NCBI GenBank assembly: GCA_030248295.1
Contig: JASANH010001537.1
Location: 620,001-684,000 of the forward strand
DNA: 64,000 bases
Source of the DNA: Mesodorylaimus sp. YZB2_4
Taxonomy: Eukaryota > Nematoda > Enoplea > Dorylaimida > Dorylaimidae
Reading direction: 5' to 3'
Part shown: in pieces, positions 11,965 to 23,335 of the stretch
How positions within the stretch are numbered: the first letter of the stretch is position 1
Layout of the letters: every line of letters begins with the position of its first letter
Made by a program: the position numbers and the translations under genes
Notes under the pieces: model-generated
The model's database searches: none
What the model saw: the letters and a program-made list of their open reading frames with translations, nothing else
What the model was told of the DNA's origin: nothing

Positions 11965-13749
11965 CTTCCAATTGGACTGGTTCGGATATTGCTTCTTGTC
12001 CGCGAACTACATCGAAACACGCCACTATGCTCGTGTTCCATCCGGGTGCTGGTCGAAATGTTTTCACTACACCTTACCTCCCACGCATGAAAACGCGATT
12101 GCCCGAGCCGACTTAAGTTTGCCAAAGGGATTACGAACTCGCATTGGTAGCCTTCGAAATGTGATCAAATACAAAATCCAGTTGTTTCATCACCGACAGG
12201 GTGCCCTCCAGGCCGGAACTGATTGTGAGAGGTGTGGACACAATCCCATGATATTCCACACACTCAATCTGGACATGATCTCCGACTCCTTGCATGCTTG
12301 AAGTGTGATCCTGTCCATATCTGACTTATTCATAACTTTCTTTCGCGCCTTACCACATCATCAAACATGCATAAAACTTTTTAAGTGTCTACTTACCAAT
12401 AAATTTTCTCCTGGGTGCGGATTAAATCCCCCACTACCTTCGCTCCATCGATACCACAGGGCTAGCAGCACGAAACAGATGACTTGAATTGGGAGCATGA
12501 TGACCTGGTTGTCCATCGCGACCAAAGTTGCAGTGGTGGGGATATCAAATGGAATATGGGGAACCTCACCAACACCGTGTCCCCACACCCACACAGATGA
12601 GGTGATATTGAATCGACGATGACACGCGGTGGAGGAAAATGGATAGGAACTTAAATGAGACAACCATAGTGACAATGAGAAGAGACCAGGCAAAAAAGTA
12701 CCCCTTCTCCTCATAAAATTGATAAGTTTCAGCTTTCAGCCCCTAATTATAAACGAACCGACACATCGACGATCTGTCACGTCCTTCATGAGAGAACTAA
12801 ATTTTTTGCACTGTACCGAACAAGGCGGTGGAGCAAAGGGCGAGCTGCAGGCATGACAACCAAAGTGTATTGCCCGTTGTTCGAAAAAATGCAGAGATTG
12901 CAGCACTGCTCTCGTCAGCCAGGGCCAGGTGATCCTGGTTCCAGTCGGGATGTCCTGTCCTGCTCTGAGTAGCTGATGACTTCCGTTTTTCAGCACGATA
13001 ATTGTTCAACAAAGCGAATTGCAGCGTGATGAATGACAGTCAGTGTGAGCCATATCAGTGTGATTATTCCTATAAAATCTGTTATCAGACAACGAAAAGG
13101 TTAGCCCAGCCACCGTACTCTGAGTAAATGCAGGGCGAGACTTGGCTGGGTTGGCTGGGCTCCCTCGGCGACGCATGCTTGGATGCATTACACTTTTGTA
13201 AAATCGATTCGTAAGGTCATGGGGTCGATTTCCTGTCGGATTTTATCCTTTCTCTTTTACACCAAAGGCTAGTACCGCATGACCATCTTTATTCGTACTT
13301 TGGAGGAATGCAATGCGACCCTCTGTTGCCTTGAAAACTGGGAAACAGTGAGGACTCGTTGCAGTAAGGTCGCAGCTGTCATAGGAGGGTATGAGTACTT
13401 TGTTTAGCCTAGCCAGCGACACTGGAACAGAAAATTTAGCTGCTGTGGAGCCAGCTTGCTAAGGGCATCTTTTTAGGCGACCAACCTACTGCAATAGAAC
13501 TCATGACTGTCAGCCTGTTTGCCATCTCTTAATTGCCTGAATGAAGTAGCTGAGGCCGGGGATGCCTTGTTGCACTTTTTATCACTGGGTTTTCTGTTAT
13601 GGCGGATGGATCGCCGGTGCTTGCAGGTCCTATCAACTGCTTTTGACAGATTCAAGCACGAATACAAAATACACATATTGCAATTTTGTCTAGAAAAGGC
13701 GATCACCCCGAATCACTGATCACCCACCATCCGATCGATCACCGGTCCT
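11965..13749. other. Intergenic between Kunitz/lustrin and MSP genes
   Basis: About 1.8 kb that should contain the promoter of the Kunitz/lustrin gene. Open frames here are short and I see no matching splice signals. A repeat copy at 13074-13105 matches the palindrome at 15.3 kb, and an inverted repeat lies at 13103-13112 / 13152-13161. Confidence 0.5.
13074..13161. repeat. Half-copy of the 15.3-kb palindrome plus an inverted repeat
   Basis: Positions 13074-13105 match one arm of the palindrome at 15314-15381 at 29 of 32 bases. Immediately after, AGCCCAGCCA (13103-13112) is inverted at 13152-13161. This looks like a diverged member of the same foldback family. Confidence 0.55.
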
Positions 13750-14493
13750 TTAGCCATCGCTTTCGGTGCCGGTGCTTTCGCTCCCTTCGCTGCTCTCGGT
13801 TGATTCGGTGCTAGCTTCGCTATCCTCGCTTTTCGTTTCTTCTTCCTTTTCCGATTCTTTCTTGGCTTTCTTTTCCGGCTCCTTCTCCTTGACCGCCTCG
13901 CCGGACAGTTTCAGCACGACTCGATGAGCTTGCTGAGCCGCCGGAGACTTCCAAAACTGTTCTGGTTTCTAAACATAAGAGCGCGTCTCCCTGCGTCTTA
14001 GCTTGTCCCTTGCTAGTCTTATCATTAGCTAGGCCCTCTGCTTATAGCCAGATCTCCCGATATGCCGCTTCCTCAAATGTTTTGTCGGCCCCTTCACCAC
14101 CTTTCGGTTTTGAGGCCCGTCTACTCACTAAAAGACCATGGCTGCTTACCGTACTGCTGTCCGGCAGGACGCTGACCAAAACGGTGACCCGATCGCCTTC
14201 TCCGAGTGGTTTTTCGTCGTCTTTGGGCAGGAACCTGACCTTGAACTTATCGCTCGCACCGGATTGGATGGTACCAATAGCCTTAGTCGGTTTTACGCTA
14301 GCTGGGCGAGTCGTCTTCAATTTATATGTCAAGATTTTATCGCCCATGTTTTGCTGGAAACGACGGCTCAAATAAACCACCGCCCTGTGCAAATCGAGAA
14401 TGCACTTACCACGCTCACTTCAGTTAGGCCGCTTTTTGTCAACGTCAGAACTCCCTCCGGATTCACCTTGACCAAACTGGCGATCTCGCTCAT
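13750..14493 (-). CDS. MSP-domain protein with acidic tail, 168 aa
   Basis: A small protein with a major-sperm-protein fold. Exons are 14410-14493, 14150-14353 and 13750-13968, all in phase 0, 507 nt in total. The MSP domain covers about residues 1-118: it begins with the family-typical NPEGVLTL strand, continues with KILTYKLKTT, GSASDKFKVRF-like and RVTVLVSVLP strands, and closes with PEQFWK and HRVVLKL. The last 45 residues are Lys/Glu then Ser/Thr/Glu-rich and probably disordered. MSP domains are beta sandwiches that either polymerise in nematode sperm or bind FFAT-like motifs in VAP-type proteins. There is no C-terminal membrane anchor here, so it is not VAP. It resembles the small single-domain MSP-like proteins of nematodes. 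The start is the first Met before the domain. Confidence 0.85.
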
Positions 14494-15549
14494 TTTCGTT
14501 CGATTCGATTCGTTTCAGCACAACAACCAACCGATTTTGACAATGAAAAAATGTGCACACTGGGGGACTGGGATACGAACTGTAACTGAGGAGAGTGCGC
14601 ATGAGGTAGTGTAAAGGATGAGAAACGTACGAAGGGAAGCATGATACCCATCAACAGACGCGGTAGCTGCCTGTTTAGCCCAGCCACACAGACGCGCAAT
14701 GTTAAGCGGGCAATTTTGATAGCTCATAACTCGACAACAAATCAACGAAAATGCACAAAATTCAGGAGATGAGCTATGTTTGCCGTGGCCAATGATCGTG
14801 CAAAATTTTGTTGGAAATGGCTCAGCCGTTCTCGAGATCCAAAATGCACGCTTTGCTGTTCCAGAGATGACGACGGAAGACGACGACGACGACGACGAAG
14901 TACTTAAGTCCTGTCCACAGCAATAACCACTGAAGCTCCAATAAAAAGTTTGGTTTTTCTGAAAGCTCTCATATCAGGGGTTATTCTTTTGATGGTGTGA
15001 TTTTATGATCCCTCCGATTTGGTGGCTACTGAGGCTGCTAAGCTGTGGCTGCATCAGTATTTGACGAGTGCGTCCTTGCTGGACGCTCTAGAAGCGGAGC
15101 CATTGTCGGGATGAGCGCAGCACCGGAATGCCTTACCAATGTGAAAACTGCCTACATATAGAAGTCATATGCAATAGACTGCAAAGAGTATAACGTTGGA
15201 ACCTTTTTTGCAAGAGATTTGCGTCAGCTAGGGAGGGACTAGACGGCAAATTTCTTACATGTATTCTGAATTCTCAACCAAAGAACAGGCGCGAAAAAGT
15301 ATTGGTAGTTCAAAAAAAATCTGTTATCAGACACCCACAAGGTTAGCGCTAACTTTGTGGGTGTCTGATAACAGATTTTTTAGAAATTGTATGTGACAAC
15401 AGGTTTGTCACCCGACTACTACAATAAGATGAATTTCGTGCTGGAGACCACAACTGTGGCTGGTTATGAGGTAACAGCTGCGGCTTGGCGAGTTCATTTT
15501 CCCTATAATTTTCAGAGAACTTATTGAGGCAAAACATACTTATCGTTAG
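14494..15549. other. Spacer with a 68-bp palindrome
   Basis: Between the divergent MSP gene (-) and the membrane-protein exons (+). Upstream exons of the membrane protein may be hidden here, but I could not join any in phase; an open stretch at about 15430-15471 has FN3-like wording but the wrong phase. A CGA/GAC microsatellite lies at about 14878-14900. Confidence 0.4.
15314..15381. repeat. 68-bp near-perfect palindrome
   Basis: Arms 15314-15347 and 15348-15381 are reverse complements with one mismatch and no spacer. The arm sequence (AAAATCTGTTATCAGACA...AAGGTTAGC) recurs once as a half at 13074-13105. It is probably a foldback or MITE-type element. Confidence 0.85.
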
Positions 15550-16020
15550 ACCTAGGAAATGGTTCGACGAGTTTCGCCAATGACACGAGTTCAAATGCGA
15601 CTGGGACTGCGAGCGGTCAGGCTGACAATGATAGGCATTTGACGATAATAAATCCTAAGCTTACGGATTTCTTATTTAAAAAAAAAAGATTCCGTACATT
15701 TTTTATTCGGCTTCGAAATTTATGCTTTTCCAGGCTCTGCAATATGGAGCATGGTTGGCGTTGTCATGGCAGTCTTGATCGTGATGCTGGCTGTCATCTT
15801 GCTTGTAATAATAGTACGGAAACGGGAGAAAGGTGATGCCAAGTCGAAACGTGAGTCCACTCTCGACTTAACTCCATACCCTCTTGAAAAGTATGGCCTC
15901 TGGGCTATGCCGTGTGCAGTCGATGCAATATCTGGCCCGAATGCATTCAAACCCGTCATCAAAAATGTTGGAGGCTCTTACACAGCGCCACAAGGAAAAT
16001 CTTACATTCAGCAGTTATGA
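15550..16020 (+). CDS. Single-pass membrane protein, last two exons
   Basis: Two exons, 15550-15613 (donor GTCAGG) and 15734-16020, join in phase 1. They encode a Ser/Thr/Asn-rich juxtamembrane stretch with possible N-glycosylation sites (NGS, NDT, NAT). A transmembrane helix follows (about MVGVVMAVLIVMLAVILLVI), then a basic stop-transfer (RKREK) and a cytosolic tail of about 68 residues rich in Tyr, Pro and Gly, ending QQL. The topology is type I. Tails like this occur in immunoglobulin/fibronectin-III adhesion proteins and receptors, but no family motif is recognisable and the extracellular exons were not found. The first of the two exons is less certain because its donor is weak. Confidence 0.55.
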
Positions 16021-17881
16021 ACGGGGTGACTTGAATACGATTTAACTAAATATTTTTTGTCTTTTCCCGATTGGCTCGGCATATTGTGCATCACTGATAA
16101 TAAGTACGAGTATCACAATTGCAAGAAACCTACGCGCAAGATTTGGTCATCATTTAGTGCGCAAATAGGGTCTCGTTTCCGAGGCAGTTTTGTTCTTGCG
16201 TGAATTGTAGCTGCACCTGTGTTGCAGCATCTGCGAAGAGCGTCGATGCCGCTCTGGGCAAAAGTGGTTCCTGTGCCAAAGGCATGTGATCGCCATCTGA
16301 CCGCGAACTATCGGCCAATCTCATTGCTGCCTATAACGTCATATTAAAAAATTCTTGAACAACACGTCCAGATTGTGCTGCGACGATGGCTAAAACTGTC
16401 AATAATCCAAGATGCGCGCGCACTGTGAAGCTAAAGAGGCCGATCAAGCACAAGTTAAAACTGATGTAATGGGACTGTAGTCTCGCATGTACAGTACAGT
16501 ATAATATGTTTTCCTACGACAGGAGCGACCGACTATAATTAGGCCATTAGACCCTTCACATTCGTTTACTCTAACAGTAAGATTTCCTCCTCACGAAAGA
16601 ATGTCACGGTCATAGTATTGTGCTAGACTGCTGTTCTCCCATTCGCACCTCAAGTTAAAGAGATGCACCGGCTACCTCTTTTCCAAAGCGGCTTTGAAGT
16701 GCGGCCGTGCTGCCATAACCTGAAGAGGTCATGGAGATATGAAACCATGTTTGGCCTTTGCACTAGCGTTCTACAGTATCCCCGTAAATGTCAGTACTTA
16801 CTCTAGGTGTATCGACGAAGACAAAGGAGTCGGACTAACGAGTAAATGCAAAAAGCAATTAGTGATACTTCAGTCTGTCTAAACTCAGTAAAATGATGAC
16901 TGCAGACACATGGTGTCTCTGGGGTCTACTGGTCTCGTGACGCAACAGCTGTAGATACCCGCTCTGGAATGATTTATAAATGACAAGTCATTAGTAAAAA
17001 GACGTAGTCGGGGGCATAAAGCACAGTGGCCTCGGCTTATGACCGGAAAACGAGCTTTCAGCAGGTGGCAGTTCCGGAGTTACCGATATAGAAGTAGCCC
17101 TTTGGAAAATACGTGCTTTGCTGGGGCAGTCAGAATCGCTCGCAGCTCCATTTCCGGTCAGTTTCGTCAAACCCTGTCGAGAAAAGTATTTTGTGTCAAG
17201 TAAAGCCCTGTCAGCACGCACCATTTAGACCCTATCGACCCACAGCGTCAACTAGAGGAAAATTACATTTTTCACAGGGCCACGTTTTGGTTTTGGGAGT
17301 CTGCCAGCTGCCATGTCTCAACTTTAGTGGATGAGTCGTTCTATGGGCTCGTAAGTACGGCGAAAAAAAGGCACTGAAGTGTTCAATGAATGAGAACAGG
17401 TGTGTTTACTGTAATCGTTGTTCGCCCACAAATTGTATGACCTGTCCAGGTTCCCAACTATCTTAACGTTTTACTGAAAAGTGACGTTGAACGTTGCAGT
17501 AAGGTCACAGCAAGCAGAGCACACAAAACACAATCGAGGCACCAATTCAGTTTCGAATGCTTCATCGTTTATAACGCGATAATACGAGTGAGTACACGTA
17601 ATTGCCACAGACACAACGCCGTAGCCAGCACTGACTGCTTCGGCAATATCCAAAGCAAACCAAACAAAACTGCAGGCCAAACGTATCCGTGCCAACAAAA
17701 ACAACACAGCACGTTTCAGTGCCAAGTGTAAAGACCTCAAAGTCAAATTTGCTTATCTAACATTTTTGTTTGTTTTTCTAAAGTTGACTTCAATTTTTTT
17801 TAAAACCTACATATTATACGTGGCGAGCGTTGCGGGAGCTAATAGGCGAATGGAAGTACCAGAATGGAGGCGTGTTCTTAC
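16021..17881. other. Intergenic, with the unresolved 3' end of the lustrin gene
   Basis: No convincing gene between the convergent stop of the membrane protein and the last clear lustrin exon. The lustrin gene must end here. Phase-1 acceptors at about 17786 and 17180 would give very short C-termini, and read-through gives a stop near 17814. An 18-20-base string (CGTTGCAGTAAGGTCRCAGC) near 17494 also occurs near 13349. Confidence 0.45.
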
Positions 17882-20800
17882 CTTGGTATACTGGACAGCA
17901 CACAGTGCCCACCGAAGAGGGGATGCACTGGTAGCCCGATGGGCACAGGGCACTCTCAGAACACGTCCGATAGCCACCCGATTGTTGATCATTCAACGGA
18001 AGTCCGACCGGGCACAAATGGGAGGGGGCGACTATGTTAGGTAGAGCAGGGTTCGGGCCAGGAATTTCAACGGGCGACGGGACTGGCCGTGCCGTGCCAC
18101 TGGCGCAACATACGTTCCCACCGTCTACGGTCACTTGGCACGAGTAACCCGGCGGGCATGTGGACGGATTTTCGGATGGGGAGCAGCGCTGCACTTCCCA
18201 CGTAGCAGCGCTCACATAAGCCACGCCGTGGTTTGGACAGCCTGAAAGGAATAACCTGACTGTGAATGACAGTCACAAGAAAACTTGTCTTTCTTACCCG
18301 CACTGACTCCGCAGCATAAGAATTTTCCAGCATTTTGCGACCACTGACAAAAGTATCCGCCAGGACAACTGTCCGCGTGATTGGCTGCGCAAGCCGATGT
18401 GTCGTTGAGGGATGGATCTTTGTAAGCTATTTGACCTGGTGGGCACTCCTCAGTTTTTGTGTCTAAAATTATTGCGAAACTTGTCCATGAAAACTTTCCG
18501 AAAGATATATCCCGGGCATCATCTGCCTAATAATAGAAATTACTGTTTCTTCCTGAGTCTCACTCCTACTTGAAGCAAATATGGGACCCGCTCTCCTAGG
18601 ATCAGGAATACAGAGTGCTCACGCCCATGCCTTGTCGCATCCTTACTCGAAGCAAGCTTCTTTGTGTTTGTGGCGCTCGAATTGGAAGCCGGGGTAGAAG
18701 GCGGTGGAGGGGGTGTGAAAAATGACGATGTCGAAGTTGAAGATGGAGAAGCTGTCGAATTGGAAGTAGTATTGGCAGTGGTTGTGGACGTGGGGCTGGT
18801 GGTTGTGGTCGACTGGGTTGGTTGAGGCCATCTTTCTACGCGAGCCCCGCAGCACTGATACCGACCGAACAGCGCGGAGTACAAACATCCGGTGCCAGTT
18901 GGGCAGTGATCAGGGGCCAATAGGAGATCGCATACCTGGATCACACCGTTGTGATCACGGGCCGCGTACGTTTGAGTGGGGCAGCCATCTGTAAGAAAAG
19001 TTTTACTCTTCGCATGCATAAAATAGTGAATTCGGAGCCTTACCTGGGTTTGAAATGGCCAAAAATGGAGGAGTGCTTGAAGCTTGGGTTGTGGTGCTGG
19101 GATTTGGACCAGTGGTCGATGGCAGGTCGGGCGATCGGCAGCAGAAATGGGCGTTGGAGGGAGGATGCAACTGGCAGATATGGTCAGGTGGGCAGGTGCT
19201 GTTGAGACCATGGTGAACGCAGGTGACAGGGAATCCGTCGAACGTGTACGGCACACCCCACGTTCCGCACACTGATTGGATTGACGGGACTAAAAAGGAG
19301 CAATGTACAGTACTGCTTATTGAATGATCATATCACGTGTCCCACCTTTCAATGTAGTAGAACTTGAGGCAGTGGTAGTAGACGTCGTGGGACTAGAGGA
19401 TGTGGAGGATCCTTGGACGGATGGTTCATAGGGAAGGTGCGATTCGGATGGAGGCGATGTCCGACAGCAGAACGAGGCGTTGAAGGGTTGATACACAGTG
19501 CAGGCATAGCCGGGAGGGCAGCTCAGTGAATCGTTCATGCCGCACGTGACCGGCAGGCCGTCAAATATAAACAGGCGGCCAGAGGGGCCACAAAAGTCGA
19601 CTACTTTGTTTGCTGCTCCTGAAACGAAAACATTTCGATTTTTTTCTCGCTGTTTCGCTTTCAAGCTCACCTCCAGCTACGTTGCCTAAATTGGCCGGTT
19701 TCGAAGGGACTTGAATGTTGGGATTTGAGCCAGTTTCGGGAATGAAAAGATTGGAGAACGGTGGCAGTGGGGGTGGTGGAGGTGGTGATGGGGGAGGCGA
19801 TGGTGGCATTACCAATGGGGGCTCAGGATCGGTGACGTTCTGGCAACAGAAATGCAAGTGAATCCTTTCATTCTTCTGACACGGAAAATCCTTCGGACAC
19901 GAGGCCGTGTTGTTAGGGTTGCACACTATCGGGTACCCGTCGTACAGGTAGGCCAGTCCATTGCCGGAGCAGAACGAGTCTGGATGTTGCACATGGCGGG
20001 CTACAGCAGAAAAGAACCACTGATCGTGAGAATCGTAAGTTATACAACTTCCTGTGACACTACCTTTGGTGCTGGCCGGTGGTGGTGATGGTGTGGACTC
20101 GGTACTTGGATCTGGCGCTTCATTCTTGCAGCAGTAATGGCGATTGGCTGGTTGATAGTATTGGCAGGTGTGCGCATTTGGGCACGCCTCCGAGGTGTTG
20201 GCATTGTAGCATGTGGCTGGCTGGCCATTCATGATGTGGGGCGAGGCTTGACCGCACACTTCTAAAATGGGAGCCCGCGTAAGTGTCGCCACTCTCAGTG
20301 CATGCTCGCCGTCTTACCATTGGCCGTAGCCAAACAACAAAACCCTTGCTCTTGGCCGACACCGTTGCTAGGCTCCAATCTGCACACATAGCCAGGCGGG
20401 CATGGACTACTGGACGAACAGATTTTCGGTTTTCCATTGATTTGTTCGGGATAGAAAGTTGATCCTTGGCAGACCGAGGTAACTGAAAAGCAAGGATTTA
20501 GGGATGAGTCCCGTTCGAATAGGCCATAATTGAAGTACTTCGAACGCAGGCCAAATTGATTTCGATGTAGTTCAGGTAACACGAGCAGATTCCTCCATTG
20601 GCAGCATTGCAATACATGCCGTCCGAACAATCACGATTCACAGCACATGTGTCGCCTACCTTCTTCGTCGATATACCTAAAGTAGGTACTGACATTCAGG
20701 TGCGTAGAATGCTAGTGCAAAGGCCAAACATGGTCCCATATCCATGACAGGCAGCACGGCCACACCTAAAGGCCGCTTTAGAACAGCCTTGCAAGCTGTG

Positions 20801-21350
20801 CTGGAGCACGATCTATTGAAGAGTGGCGGTAACACCCAAAGTCAGTCCTATCACAAGCGATCGCCGCCTCATGCATCATGGTCAGCTAACAGTTCAAACT
20901 TACCGACTGGCGGGGCCATCAATAACCACCGATACTCTTCATTGGCCACAACGCACTGTTGTCGCTTTGGATCGAATACCTTGAACAACCCGTCGTTCGC
21001 GTTGCAACGATGCAGTTTCAGCGTCCTGCAAGGTTCTTGTCACAAGCAGGCACAGAAAATGGGGGCCATGCCTTACTTTGTTGTCACTTGACAAAAGAGA
21101 AATGCCGACTGGTCATCGGCCACAGGATACCATCTCTCGTCTGACGGTTTACACGGGTCACCTTCGCTGGGCGGTGGCTTACCTTCGTCATCCGGGTCGG
21201 GCTTTCCAGGGTTTGAGCAATGGCCTAGAATGGGATATATGACCAGTCCGCTGGGACTATCAAACAGCCCATCATTCACTTACCTAATTGCAAGCAGGCC
21301 AGGATGAGTAAGACGGCGGCATTGGACCAATATATCCTCCTCGAATGCAT
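17882..21350 (-). CDS. Secreted lustrin-repeat protein with mucin-like linkers, 851 aa or more
   Basis: Partner gene of the Kunitz/lustrin gene, same strand. Exons in coding order: 21284-21350, 21077-21224, 20904-21025, 20539-20676, 20318-20482, 20064-20261, 19671-20000, 19346-19618, 19044-19289, 18647-18988, 18298-18462, 17882-18241. The last exon ends in a donor (GTAAGA) in phase 1, so a short terminal exon is missing. Order: signal peptide (AAVLLILACLQL), the same N-terminal cysteine domain as the 3.2-12 kb gene (DPCKP...CQ...RCN...VFDPKRQQC), one EB-type module (about 113-158), then nine lustrin units with the CPxGYxC...FCC pattern. Units in the middle are linked by Pro-rich (about residues 340-370) and Ser/Thr-rich segments likely to carry O-glycans. 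There is no Kunitz domain. From exon 4 onward every exon is phase 1 to phase 1. The likely role is structural, in cuticle or extracellular matrix. Confidence 0.82.
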
Positions 21351-22419
21351 GATGGGCTGGACGAGGTGTTAGCAACGACCGATCGACGCGGGTTGATAAA
21401 GGACGAATGAGACGGAGACCGTTTGTCAACTGCTTCGGACAAAACTGGCCTCAATCAAGTTTTTAGGCTTGGTCTCTACGACTTTTTGGCTGGTCGACGG
21501 CCTTCCGTCGCACGGACAACAATGAAGGAGAGTTGGCACCGAGGCTAGCATAAACAAGCCACGTCAGTTTGTCGACTCGGCTAATGTCAATATAAACACG
21601 GGCAGGAACTGCGACCCTTTGCCTTACATAACCCAGTTAAACTCCCACCAGACCCGTGCCAGCCCGGAAGTGAGACTACAATAGGGCTCCGGTGCCTAAG
21701 CATGAAACAGTCGCCTCGCACTAATAGCCAAGGCAAAGTCACTCTAGGAAGTAGGGCCCGGTGTGGCGTGTTTGTTAGGACCAAAGCGGAAATAACGCGT
21801 CCACTTTATTAACCACCACTTTTCAACAGCTCAATACGCTTTTTCTTACTTTCTCGGCCACTACGATCCCCAGTTCTGTTTATTTATCACACACTCACCC
21901 GAAATTTCAACATTCCTCGACCGCACCATTTTCCACTGCTTGGCCATTCGATGCTCGGTTTTTTGCGATTGCGTGAACAAGCACGTCAAACAAGGCTCGT
22001 TCGTACGGTCACAACACACCCTCTCTTGCGGGAGCTATGAGACCATTTACTCCACTCAAGAATTTTCGACACCACAAATAAATTGCAGTTGCACAGTGAC
22101 CCCCTCCACCATGAGGCTGATCTGGCCCGCAAAGTGCAGTATTTTCTTTATTTTGGACAGTGTATACCTGGTTAGGGCAGAGGCCTGCACAGCATATCGC
22201 ACAGAATGCAGAAGCGGTGTTCTGCAGTTTGAGGGCGTTTCGCTCCCATCCTTTCCCCCCTCTATGAATGAGTTCCTCCTGCCTATCAATCAGTGCTTCA
22301 GTGTCACAGAGAATTCTCGGACGCGACAGTGGGATGAGAATACTGCTCTCGCGTTATGGAAAACTGTGTTGAAAATTTTGACTGGTTTTACGGGAAGTGT
22401 CCAGAAAGTCAGCCCGCAG

Positions 22420-23335
22420 TACGAATCATTCTCAGGAACGATTCTGGAATTGTTCTCTAGAACTGACCTCGAGAACCATTCTCCCCTTGAAATCGCACCA
22501 GAATGAAAACTGCTCTCAAGTTATTCAGGCGAAATCGCATCTAGAACTGTTCTTAAGTCTTTCCTCGGCAGAAAAGTCTGCTCATTGGCGCTCATATTTA
22601 AAATAAATATCCACTTAACTTTCACATCAGACTTTGAATCTGCTGCAGACTTATCTTATAAGTCAATAAGCAAAGGACCCATGTTACTTAGGGAAGAAAA
22701 AAGCAAAAGTGGGGCAGAATTACCGAACATAATTAATACGTCTCAGCTGCTAAAAAATGGCCCCTCGCCTGTGCTATCTGCAGTTACAATCTCAGGGGCA
22801 TGTATCTATTACGATAGCAAGCGCCTCCGCACGCAAATTATCTCTCGCATTAGCCGTGTTTGTTATCATGGCCTCTTACTCTAGTACTCGGTGCTCCTCT
22901 TCCCATGAATGAATACGGGAAGAGAAGTATTGAAATAAACAAAGTTAGCAATACTTTTGGCAAGCGTTAGGCTGTCTATCTTCTATAGTGGCACCTGGAA
23001 AATGTTTCAGTTTTATTCCCCCCCCCCCTCTGGAAATCCCCCCCTGATTATTCTCCCCCGTCTTGGACCCATTTGAAAAAATTTCTCCCCCCCCAGGGAG
23101 AATTTCGAGGAATGTGGGATTTTCATGCAATGTGATTGCGATGACAAAAAGGCTCCGTCATTTTAAAACTAAGCATCGAGAATCGAGCGAGAACTAATCT
23201 TCTGGTCGCACCAGAATGGAGAATCGTTCTCAGGTGAGAATTGATCTCGGAGTGATCCCAATTCTAGAACGACTCTCGCGAGAAGAGATGCAAAGTCGCA
23301 CTAGAATGAAAATGATTCTCGACCAGTAGTGCGAC
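22420..23335. mobile_element. Possible MITE bounded by degenerate inverted repeats
   Basis: Two blocks, about 22420-22560 and 23190-23335, are dense in short palindromes of the type AGAATnAGAACnATTCTC, and they match each other in inverted orientation (for example CGCACCAGAATG and ATTCTCAGG..CGATTCT). Between them are about 600 bp of noncoding DNA with long C runs. No transposase is visible. Confidence 0.4.
23017..23097 (-). other. G-run cluster on the minus strand (possible long-loop G-quadruplex)
   Basis: The plus strand has C11 at 23018-23028 followed by further runs of 5 to 8 C within 80 bases. On the minus strand this makes at least five G runs separated by 8-14 bases. The loops are longer than the usual 7-base limit, so folding is only a possibility. 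A G12 run also lies at 23651-23662 on the plus strand. Confidence 0.5.

Noticed and set aside
14868-14930. Short acidic open frame with a GAC repeat
   Set aside because: A trinucleotide microsatellite with an early stop and no exon context.
16991-17224. Proline-containing frame as the last exon of the lustrin gene
   Set aside because: The only good acceptor (17181) joins in a different frame and gives a short tail ending at an early stop, so the tempting frame cannot be used.
3214-21350. One continuous 18-kb gene covering both lustrin regions
   Set aside because: A separate signal-peptide exon at 11777-11964 and an MSP gene on the same strand between them show two genes.
21940-22506. 188-codon open frame on the plus strand
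   Set aside because: It overlaps the palindrome-rich repeat block, has no domain, and its composition follows the repeat rather than coding sequence.
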